Positions 1-5,453 of a stretch of 5,989 nt of DNA are shown one piece after another. This DNA comes from Pseudomonadota bacterium (GTDB lineage: Bacteria > Pseudomonadota > Alphaproteobacteria > Caulobacterales > Caulobacteraceae). The stretch is from NCBI GenBank assembly GCA_023445705.1, contig JAEXKM010000349.1, positions 1-5,989 on the forward strand, read 5' to 3'. The notes under the pieces are model-generated. The model did not search any database and was not told the DNA's origin. It worked only from the letters and a program-made list of their open reading frames with translations. The position numbers and the translations under genes were made by a program. Each line of letters starts with the position of its first letter. Positions within the stretch are counted from its first letter, which is position 1.

Positions 1-1392
1 GGCCGTGGTCGTGAGCCTTCCGGACGATACCTGCACGGCGTCCGTGGCGCCGGACGAGATCGTCGGCGTCGCCGTGAAGTTGACCTGTCCGCCGGCGACC
101 AGCACGCCGACGCCGGAGGTCGAACTGATGGTTGAGGCTGCGTTGAAGGTCGCAGCGCCTAGGGACGCGCCATTGTTCAGCGCTCGGACGCCCGCGCCCG
201 AGTTCGCCGCGATCGTCGAGGTTCCGGTGAATGTCGCCTGACCCGGACCTCGAGTTGTCGCCGCGACGCGAAGCCCGTCCCCGGTCCCAGCCGCGGTGAT
301 GTCGGTGACGCCCTTGAAGTTCGCGGTCCCGCCCTCGACGAAGGCGCCGTGTGAACTGCTTGCGACATCGATGTCGAGCTTCTGCGCGTTCAGCGTAGGG
401 GTTCGATTGGTGTTGGCGAGGGTGGTGAGATAGACGCCGTGGGCGTTCGTGCTGCTGGTGGTGATATCTGTGGCGCCGTTGAGGTCAACCTGACCCCCAT
501 GCATCCGGATGCCGCCGGAGCTACTGCCGGTGGTGACGATGTGCAGTGTGTTGTTGAAAGTGGTCGTCCCCCCGCCCGAATTGACGCCCCAGGCGCCCAT
601 GCTGGTCGATGAACCAGCGCCCCGGGTGGTGAAGTAGCTGACGGTCGCGGTGGTCCCGCTCGTCGTGATGGAAGCCGGTCCGGTCAGGGTCAGGCTGCCG
701 CTGACGGAGTCGCTGTAGATCCCGCTCGAGCCGTTGCCGGTCGTATTGATGATTGTCGATCCGCCGACCGAAATCGTGGCGCCGGTGTCGTTTCCGAAGC
801 CGCTTGCGCCGGAATAAGATGTGTTCCAGATGCCGGAACTGGAGTCGGCGCGCCCGCCCAGGCAATTGGCGCCCGCCATCAGTTGGCACCGAACGCCGCC
901 CTTCGTGGAGATGTCGAGGTCGCCGTCGAAGGTCAGCGTGCCAAAGGCCGCGCGGATCCCCGGACTGCCGATCCCGGTCCCGACGTCCAGGTCCGTGTCG
1001 CCCGTGATCCGCGTCTGACCTTGGTCCTGCCGGATGCCGAAGCTCTCGCGGTTGGTGGTGATGACATGCACGTCGCCGTTGACGGTCAGGCCGTTGGCGG
1101 CGGTCGAGATGTTCCAGAGGCCGTAGCTGCGAATCTGGTCGACCTGGGCGAGCAGGTTCCCGTTGACCGTGATTGTGCCGGCGCTTGAATAAAGGGCGGC
1201 GGCTTCTTCGGGCGGGTCGCTGGTCCCGCCGGTGTTGACGAGATTGATCGTGATCGGTGAGCCGGAAGTCCCGGCGCCGAGCGTCACCCCGCCGTTTCCG
1301 CCGACCCGGACGCCTGAGCCGGCCACGGAGTTGGTGGTGATCAGGACCTTTCCGATCAGGCTGATCTGGCTCGCCGCGGTCGTGTACACGCC
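1..1392 (-). repeat. Degenerate ~25-residue beta-helix repeats (residues 97-560)
   Basis: Gly-Val/Ile/Leu anchors recur at residues 97, 123, 187, 215, 241, 283, 320, 365, 390, 415, 445, 469, 497 and 525, with weaker copies near 162 and 548. Most spacings are 23-30 residues and a few are longer (37-45), which may hide a skipped turn or a loop. A typical unit reads: turn G-[IV]-x-[VT], then [LF]-x-G-x-x-x-I-x-T, then a Ser/Gly/Asn-rich turn. The repeats are protein-level and divergent. At DNA level only short words such as the complement of ATCACCACC recur, so recent slippage is not evident. Confidence 0.75.
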
Positions 1393-1680
1393 GTGCGCGT
1401 AGCTTCCGCCGCTCGTGGCTATTCCGACATCGCCCTGAAGGACCGTCGTGAGGCCGGCCGCGCTGTCGACCACCCCGGCGGCGCCGGTCGTTGTGGTGAC
1501 CCTGATCGTTCCGTCGCGTGTGCCGTTGAAGTTGAGGATCTGGCCGCCAGTATAGTCCTGTGCGAGCGCAGGAGAGGCGAGCGCGCATCCGGCTAGCAAC
1601 AGCGCCTTGAGCGATAAGGCCCGCAGGCCCTGCGCATCTCGGGTCAGGATCCAGGTGGTGGCGCGGCGCTTGGCTTTCAT
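1..1680 (-). CDS. Autotransporter/adhesin-like secreted beta-helix protein, N-terminal part (3' end outside window)
   Basis: Reading the minus strand from the ATG at 1680 gives 560 codons without a stop, and the frame is still open at base 1, so only the N-terminal part is seen. Residues 1-40 look like a signal peptide ending in Ala-Leu-Ala before Gln41. From about residue 80 the chain is low-complexity and rich in Gly, Thr, Ser, Asn and Val. Degenerate repeats of about 25 residues alternate short beta-strand patterns (such as TDITT, STIAA, STISS) with Gly-Val/Ile turns (HGVYT, SGVRV, YGLWN, SGIYS, HGVYL, AGVRA). This is typical of right-handed beta-helix passengers of type V secretion. The start is supported by GAGAGGG at 1693-1687, six bases upstream of ATG. 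Codon choice is less biased than in the genes on the right (TTA, CTA, ACA, TCA and GGA occur). By inference the protein is exported to the cell surface, probably with a C-terminal beta-barrel beyond the edge. A two-partner or plain extracellular protein is not excluded. The ligand is unknown. Confidence 0.85.
   Translation of the reverse strand, partial: MKAKRRATTWILTRDAQGLRALSLKALLLAGCALASPALAQDYTGGQILNFNGTRDGTIRVTTTTGAAGVVDSAAGLTTVLQGDVGIATSGGSYAHGVYTTAASQISLIGKVLITTNSVAGSGVRVGGNGGVTLGAGTSGSPITINLVNTGGTSDPPEEAAALYSSAGTITVNGNLLAQVDQIRSYGLWNISTAANGLTVNGDVHVITTNRESFGIRQDQGQTRITGDTDLDVGTGIGSPGIRAAFGTLTFDGDLDISTKGGVRCQLMAGANCLGGRADSSSGIWNTSYSGASGFGNDTGATISVGGSTIINTTGNGSSGIYSDSVSGSLTLTGPASITTSGTTATVSYFTTRGAGSSTSMGAWGVNSGGGTTTFNNTLHIVTTGSSSGGIRMHGGQVDLNGATDITTSSTNAHGVYLTTLANTNRTPTLNAQKLDIDVASSSHGAFVEGGTANFKGVTDITAAGTGDGLRVAATTRGPGQATFTGTSTIAANSGAGVRALNNGASLGAATFNAASTISSTSGVGVLVAGGQVNFTATPTISSGATDAVQVSSGRLTTTA
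1561..1680 (-). other. Signal peptide of the adhesin-like protein (residues 1-40)
   Basis: The first 25 residues form a long basic n-region (K2, K4, R5, R6, R14, R20, K25). A hydrophobic stretch (ALLLAGCALASPALA, residues 26-40) follows, with a good signal peptidase I site after Ala-Leu-Ala at 38-40; the mature chain would begin QDYTGG. An extended n-region is common in large autotransporters. Leu29-Ala30-Gly31-Cys32 also fits a lipobox, so lipoprotein processing at Cys32 is possible. I consider it less likely, because the hydrophobic segment before Cys32 would be only about six residues after Lys25 and the Ala-Leu-Ala site is better placed. Confidence 0.75.
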
Positions 1681-1716
1681 GATCAGCCCTCTCGACAACC
1701 TTTTGGAGAGCCGATC
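1681..1716 (-). promoter_or_regulatory. 5' UTR stem-loop enclosing the Shine-Dalgarno of the adhesin-like gene
   Basis: In the minus-strand transcript, GAUCGGCUCUC (1716-1706) can pair along its full length with GAGGGCUGAUC (1691-1681). That makes 11 consecutive pairs including two G-U wobbles, with a 14-base loop (1705-1692). The 3' arm contains most of the ribosome binding site GAGAGGG (1693-1687) and ends directly at the ATG at 1680. The pairing is read directly from sequence; a role in masking translation initiation is inferred. No run of U follows, so this is not an intrinsic terminator. Confidence 0.5.
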
Positions 1717-1723
1717 ACGATGC

Positions 1724-1744
1724 GACCTGAAATGGAATCAGGTC
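1724..1744. promoter_or_regulatory. 21-bp inverted repeat between lysR-type gene and adhesin-like gene
   Basis: The plus strand reads GACCTGA, a 7-base spacer AATGGAA, then TCAGGTC: perfect 7-bp arms. It starts one base after the stop codon of the LysR-type gene and lies 43 bases upstream of the adhesin-like ATG. The core CTGA-N7-TCAG also satisfies the T-N11-A pattern of LysR boxes, so it may be an operator. Its half-sites differ from those of the palindrome at 2598-2620, so the same protein need not bind both. It could instead be a stem at the end of the lysR transcript, but no U-tract follows on the minus strand. Confidence 0.4.
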
Positions 1745-1745
1745 C

Positions 1746-2600
1746 CTACCCTATAGGGTTGCAAGCTTCGCGCGCCGCTTGCGCGAAGGCGCCGCCGCGC
1801 GTTTCCTCTGCGCCATAGACCAGCCCGATCGTTCGCCGCGGCGTGAAGCCGTCCAGCGCCACGCGGGCCACGCCATCGGCCTGATAGCTGTCGGGCATCA
1901 CGGTGATCCCCAGGCCGGCGCGTACCAGACCGATCATCTTTTCATCGCTGTTTCCGCGATAGCTGAAGAACGGGCGGACGTTGCGACCTGTGAAGTACCG
2001 GCTGGTCTGGGCCAGGATTTCGCAGTGGCGGCGAACCATCATGACCTCGTCGGCCAGGGCCTCTCCAGGGACCGAAGCGGCGCCGGCCAGTCGATGCGCG
2101 GAGGGAAGCGCCAGGCCGTAGCCCTCCTCGAACAGCTTTTCGCTTCGAAATCGATCCGTAGACGGACCGACTATGGTCAGGGCGAGGTCCGCGCGGCCGC
2201 GATCCAGCAGGCTGGCGACCTCTCTCTCGGCGCCATCCAGCAGTTCGATCCGCTCGCCCGCTGTCGCACAGCGCGAGAGGATGTCCTCGATCAGGGCGGC
2301 CGGAATGGTCGACAGGGCGGCCACCCGCAGCAGTCGGTTCTGCGGCGCTCCGGAAACGGCGGCCTGGGCGAGGTTGTATTCGTGCTCGATCCGGCGCGCG
2401 TGGACCAGCAGGCGGCTGCCGGCTTCGGTCAGGTGAACCCGGCGGTTGGTCCGGTCGAACAGCCTGGCTTTCAGCTCGCCTTCCAGCTTGGCGATCCCGG
2501 CCGATAGGGTCGGCTGCGCCACGTTCTCGCGCGCGGCGGCGCGGCTGAAGTTGCCGGTCTCCACGATAGCGAGGAAGTAGCGGAGCAGATACCGGTCCAT
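1746..2600 (-). CDS. LysR-type transcriptional regulator
   Basis: This 284-residue protein has the two-part LysR architecture. An N-terminal winged helix-turn-helix spans about residues 2-60 (LRYFLAIVETGNFSRAAARE, then QPTLSAGIAKLEGELKARLF and the wing DRTNRRVHLTEAG). A linker helix (about 62-86) and a periplasmic-binding-protein-like effector domain (about 88-280) follow, including the conserved NSDEKMIGLVRAGLGITVMP at 217-236. Length is near the family's usual ~300. The ATG at 2600 is chosen because the helix-turn-helix begins at once and an in-frame TAG lies just upstream at 2615-2613. No Shine-Dalgarno is visible. The effector is unknown. The gene is divergent from the leucine-catabolism operon, the classic LysR arrangement, so control of that operon (perhaps by a CoA thioester or keto acid) is inferred. 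It also points the same way as the adhesin-like gene 65 bases downstream, so co-transcription is possible. Confidence 0.95.
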   Translation of the reverse strand: MDRYLLRYFLAIVETGNFSRAAARENVAQPTLSAGIAKLEGELKARLFDRTNRRVHLTEAGSRLLVHARRIEHEYNLAQAAVSGAPQNRLLRVAALSTIPAALIEDILSRCATAGERIELLDGAEREVASLLDRGRADLALTIVGPSTDRFRSEKLFEEGYGLALPSAHRLAGAASVPGEALADEVMMVRRHCEILAQTSRYFTGRNVRPFFSYRGNSDEKMIGLVRAGLGITVMPDSYQADGVARVALDGFTPRRTIGLVYGAEETRGGAFAQAAREACNPIG

Positions 2601-2620
2601 GATAGATATGATCTATCATG
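2598..2620. promoter_or_regulatory. Palindromic LysR-type operator over the regulator's start codon
   Basis: Arms CATGATAGAT (2598-2607) and ATCTATCATG (2611-2620) are perfect reverse complements around a 3-base spacer ATG. Inside lies ATAG-N7-CTAT (2602-2616), which fits the T-N11-A LysR box and has the same form as the ATAC-N7-GTAT sites of the BenM/CatM group. The left arm includes the complement of the lysR start codon, and the site covers the candidate lysR -10 element. Binding would therefore be expected to block the regulator's own transcription. The site lies about 85 bp upstream of the divergent isovaleryl-CoA dehydrogenase start, a usual distance for activation. Confidence 0.7.
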
Positions 2621-2638
2621 TGCATCATCATCGTTCAA
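2610..2638 (-). promoter_or_regulatory. Candidate promoter of the LysR-type gene
   Basis: On the minus strand TTGAAC (2638-2633) is followed after 17 bases by TAGATC (2615-2610). The -35 is good and the -10 is weak (three of six consensus bases). Transcription would begin near 2603, only a few bases before the ATG at 2600, which agrees with the absence of a ribosome binding site. The -10 lies inside the palindrome at 2598-2620, consistent with autorepression. Confidence 0.4.
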
Positions 2639-2648
2639 TTTTGTGGAT

Positions 2649-2654
2649 TATGCT
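2649..2654 (+). promoter_or_regulatory. Weak candidate -10 element for the leucine-catabolism operon
   Basis: TATGCT matches four of six -10 positions, and no recognisable -35 sits 16-18 bases upstream. A start near 2661 would put the palindrome centre (2609) about 50 bases upstream. A poor -35 with an upstream LysR-type site is what an activator-dependent promoter looks like, but this assignment is tentative. Confidence 0.25.
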
Positions 2655-2704
2655 TCGGGGCCTAGGTTTGCGAACCTGCCGCTTTCATCACAGAAGTCCG
2701 CGCC

Positions 2705-3862
2705 ATGATCGGTCCTAGCTTCCAGTTCGGCCTAGGCGAAACCGCCGACGCCATCCGTGAGACCACCGCCCGCTTCGCCGCCGACCGCATCGCGCCGATC
2801 GCCGCCCAGGTGGACGCCACCAACACCTTCCCGCGAGAGCTCTGGCCGCAGATGGGCCAGCTCGGCCTGCACGGGATCACGGTCGAGGAAGAGTATGGCG
2901 GGCTGGGACTCGGCTATCTCGAACACGTAGTGGCCATGGAGGAGATCAGCCGGGCTTCGGCCTCTGTCGGGCTCTCCTACGGCGCTCACTCCAACCTCTG
3001 CGTGAACCAGATCCGGCGCTGGGGGAGCGAGGAACAGAAGCGTCGTTACCTGCCCAAGCTGATCAGCGGCGAGCATGTCGGGTCCCTGGCCATGAGCGAG
3101 ACCGGCGCCGGTTCGGACGTCGTTTCGATGAAGCTCCGCGCCGACCACCGTGGTGACCGCTACGTCCTGAACGGCACGAAATTCTGGATCACCAACGCGC
3201 CCCATGCCGACACCCTGGTGGTCTACGCCAAAACCTCGCCGGACGAGGCCAGCCGGGGCATCACCGCCTTCCTGATCGAGAAGGGGATGAAGGGCTTCTC
3301 CGTCTCGCCGAAGCTGGACAAGATGGGCATGCGCGGGTCCGACACCGCCGAGCTGGTCTTCGAAGACTGCGAGGTGCCGGAAGAGAACGTGATGGGGCCG
3401 CTGAACGGCGGCGCCGGCGTTTTGATGAGCGGCCTCGATTATGAGCGCGCCGTGCTGGCGGCCGGGCCTCTGGGGATCATGCAGGCCTGCCTGGACGTAG
3501 TCCTGCCCTACGTCCGGGAGCGCAAGCAGTTCGGCAAGCCGATCGGCTCCTTCCAGCTCATGCAGGGCAAGGTGGCCGACATGTACGTGGCCCTGAACTC
3601 GGCGCGGGCCTACGTCTATGCGGTCGCCAAGGCCTGCGACGCCGGCCTCACCACCCGCTTCGACGCAGCCGGCGCGATCCTGCTGGCTTCCGAGAACGCC
3701 GTCCGCATCAGCCTGGAGGCGGTTCAGGCTCTGGGCGGCGCCGGCTACACCAAGGAGTTCCCGGTCGAGCGGCTTGTCCGCGACGCCAAGCTCTACGACA
3801 TCGGCGCGGGCACCAACGAGATCCGCCGTTTCCTGATTGGCCGGGAGCTCTTGGGCGCATGA
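2705..3862 (+). CDS. ivd/liuA: Isovaleryl-CoA dehydrogenase
   Basis: This FAD-dependent acyl-CoA dehydrogenase (385 residues, full family length) oxidises isovaleryl-CoA to 3-methylcrotonyl-CoA, passing electrons to electron-transfer flavoprotein in the cytoplasm. The two acyl-CoA dehydrogenase signatures are present: AMSETGAGSDVVS at 129-141 and the one starting QALGGAGY at 341 and ending at Asp360. The subfamily is shown by GLDYER at 243-248, where Glu247 is the catalytic base of isovaleryl-CoA dehydrogenases, and by DIGAGTNEIRR at 365-375, where Ala368 replaces the Glu used by medium-chain enzymes. SYGAHSNLCVNQI (91-103) is also characteristic of this subfamily. A weak AGAAG (2692-2696) lies eight bases before the ATG. 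The stop overlaps the next start (ATGA). Adjacent methylcrotonyl-CoA carboxylase genes confirm the substrate. No residue looks abnormal. Confidence 0.97.
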   Translation: MIGPSFQFGLGETADAIRETTARFAADRIAPIAAQVDATNTFPRELWPQMGQLGLHGITVEEEYGGLGLGYLEHVVAMEEISRASASVGLSYGAHSNLCVNQIRRWGSEEQKRRYLPKLISGEHVGSLAMSETGAGSDVVSMKLRADHRGDRYVLNGTKFWITNAPHADTLVVYAKTSPDEASRGITAFLIEKGMKGFSVSPKLDKMGMRGSDTAELVFEDCEVPEENVMGPLNGGAGVLMSGLDYERAVLAAGPLGIMQACLDVVLPYVRERKQFGKPIGSFQLMQGKVADMYVALNSARAYVYAVAKACDAGLTTRFDAAGAILLASENAVRISLEAVQALGGAGYTKEFPVERLVRDAKLYDIGAGTNEIRRFLIGRELLGA

Positions 3863-5451
3863 CCAGGCTGACGACCTCGATCGACAAGACCAGCGAGGCC
3901 TTCAAGGCCAACGCCGCGCACAATCGCGCCCTCGCCGAGGAACTGGCCGGGCGCATGGCCCAGGCCGCCCTCGGTGGGCCGGAAGCCTCCCGCCAGCGGC
4001 ACGCTTCGCGAGGCAAGCTGCTGCCGCGCCAGCGGGTCGAACGCCTACTCGATCCCGGCTCGCCGTTCCTGGAGGTCGCGCCGCTCGCGGCCCACGGCCT
4101 CTATGGCGACGAGGCTCCGGGCGCGGGCATCATCACCGGCATTGGCCGCGTCTGCGGGCGCGAGGTCATGATCGTCGCCAACGACGCCACGGTGAAGGGC
4201 GGGGCCTATTTCCCGATTACCGTGAAGAAGCACCTGCGCGCCCAGGAAGTGGCGATGCAGAACCGGCTGCCGTGCGTCTATCTGGTGGACTCAGGAGGGG
4301 CGAACCTGCCGCACCAGGCCGAGGTCTTCCCCGATCGCGACCACTTCGGCCGCATCTTCTATAACCAGGCGCGGATGAGCGCGGAGGGCATCCCGCAGAT
4401 CGCCTGCGTCATGGGCTCGTGCACGGCCGGCGGCGCCTATGTGCCGGCTATGTCCGACGAGACCGTGATCGTCCGCGGCCAGGGCACCATCTTCCTCGGC
4501 GGTCCCCCGCTGGTGAAGGCCGCCACCGGCGAGGTGATCTCGGCCGAGGAACTGGGCGGGGCAGATACGCACGGCCGGCGTTCGGGCGTGGTGGACTACG
4601 TCGCCGAGGACGATGAGCATGCGCTGACCATCGTCCGCTCGATCGTCGCCAACCTGAACTCGACCAAGGCGGTGGACCAGGATCTGCGCGCCCCGCGTCC
4701 GCCCGCCTTTGATCCGGAAGAGCTCTACGGCATCGTCCCGACCGACGTCCGCGCGCCCTACGACGTTCGCGAGGTGATCGCGCGGATCGTCGACGGTTCG
4801 GACTTCGATGAGTTCAAGGCCCTCTACGGCACGACCCTGGTCTGTGGCTTCGCCCGCATCTGGGGCCATCCGGTGGCCATCCTCGCCAACAACGGCGTGC
4901 TGTTCTCCGAGAGCGCCCTCAAGGGCGCCCACTTCATCGAACTGGCCTGCAAGCGGAAGATCCCCCTGGTCTTCCTGCAGAACATTTCGGGCTTCATGGT
5001 CGGCGGAAAGTACGAGGCCGGCGGCATCGCCAAGGACGGCGCCAAGCTGGTGACCGCGGTGGCCAGCGCCGAGGTCCCGAAGTTCACCGTCCTCATCGGC
5101 GGCTCCTTCGGCGCCGGCAACTACGGCATGTGCGGTCGCGCCTACTCTCCGCGCTTCCTCTGGACCTGGCCCAACAGCCGCATTTCCGTCATGGGCGGCG
5201 AGCAGGCCGCCAGCGTCCTGGCCACGGTCCATCGCGACGCCGGCAAATGGACGCCGGCCGAAGAGGAAGCCTTCAAGGCCCCGATCCGCGCCATGTACGA
5301 GGAGGAGGGCTCGCCCTACTTCGCGACGGGGCGCCTCTGGGACGATGGAATCATCGATCCGGTCCAGACGCGCGACGTCCTCGGCCTTTCGATTTCCGCC
5401 GCCCTTAACGCGCCGATCCCGGAGACCCGGTTCGGCGTCTTCCGGATGTGA
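3859..5451 (+). CDS. mccB/liuB: 3-Methylcrotonyl-CoA carboxylase, carboxyltransferase (beta) subunit
   Basis: At 530 residues this is about the usual length for the beta subunit, which moves the carboxyl group from biotin to 3-methylcrotonyl-CoA to give 3-methylglutaconyl-CoA. Two crotonase-fold carboxyltransferase halves are seen, about 45-265 and 280-520. The first contains DSGGANLPHQ (144-153) and the oxyanion-hole region GSCTAGGAYVPAMSDE (186-201). The second contains LQNISGFMVGGKYEAGGI (373-390), GGSFGAGNYGMCGRAYSPR (414-432) and MGGEQAASVL (445-454). The N-terminus (FKANAAHNRALAEEL, 15-29) is typical of MccB. The start overlaps the preceding stop by four bases, with GGGAG at 3843-3847 about 11 bases upstream, suggesting coupled translation. 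The biotin carboxylase subunit follows after two bases. Geranyl-CoA carboxylase beta is a related alternative, but the isovaleryl-CoA dehydrogenase neighbour argues for methylcrotonyl-CoA. Confidence 0.96.
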   Translation: MTRLTTSIDKTSEAFKANAAHNRALAEELAGRMAQAALGGPEASRQRHASRGKLLPRQRVERLLDPGSPFLEVAPLAAHGLYGDEAPGAGIITGIGRVCGREVMIVANDATVKGGAYFPITVKKHLRAQEVAMQNRLPCVYLVDSGGANLPHQAEVFPDRDHFGRIFYNQARMSAEGIPQIACVMGSCTAGGAYVPAMSDETVIVRGQGTIFLGGPPLVKAATGEVISAEELGGADTHGRRSGVVDYVAEDDEHALTIVRSIVANLNSTKAVDQDLRAPRPPAFDPEELYGIVPTDVRAPYDVREVIARIVDGSDFDEFKALYGTTLVCGFARIWGHPVAILANNGVLFSESALKGAHFIELACKRKIPLVFLQNISGFMVGGKYEAGGIAKDGAKLVTAVASAEVPKFTVLIGGSFGAGNYGMCGRAYSPRFLWTWPNSRISVMGGEQAASVLATVHRDAGKWTPAEEEAFKAPIRAMYEEEGSPYFATGRLWDDGIIDPVQTRDVLGLSISAALNAPIPETRFGVFRM

Positions 5452-5453
5452 CC

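Noticed and set aside
521..1588. Long minus-strand frame of 355 codons rich in Arg, His and Gln in another register.
   Set aside because: Its composition is that of a frame-shifted shadow; the overlapping register has a signal peptide and clear beta-helix repeats.
1654..1680. Arg-Arg near the N-terminus of the adhesin-like protein as a twin-arginine signal.
   Set aside because: The residues after RR (ATTW) do not fit the S-R-R-x-F-L-K pattern and the hydrophobic region is 20 residues away.
1748..1759. 12-bp palindrome ACCCTATAGGGT overlapping the lysR stop codon, with TATAGG as a possible -10.
   Set aside because: No -35 lies at a suitable distance on the minus strand and it is largely coding sequence for the last residues (NPIG). 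It could be chance.
1766..1788. GC-rich hairpin (CTTCGCG ... CGCGAAG) near the 3' end of lysR as a terminator.
   Set aside because: It lies inside the coding region and no U-tract follows on the minus strand, so it does not meet the criteria for an intrinsic terminator.
2618..2665. 15-codon plus-strand ORF reading MCIIIVQFCGLCFGA upstream of the leucine-catabolism operon, resembling a branched-chain leader peptide.
   Set aside because: It has no ribosome binding site, its start lies in the operator palindrome, the candidate -10 for the operon is inside it, and no terminator hairpin with a U-tract follows. Attenuation by such leaders is known for biosynthetic rather than catabolic operons.
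2664..2677. Small inverted repeat AGGTT-TGCG-AACCT in the operon leader.
   Set aside because: Arms of only 5 bp with no T-run and no match to a known site; expected by chance in this GC-rich region.
4291..5232. 313-codon minus-strand frame opposite mccB, and a similar 242-codon plus-strand frame (1779-2507) opposite lysR.
   Set aside because: Both are antisense shadows caused by high GC at codon position three. The sense strands encode well-conserved proteins.
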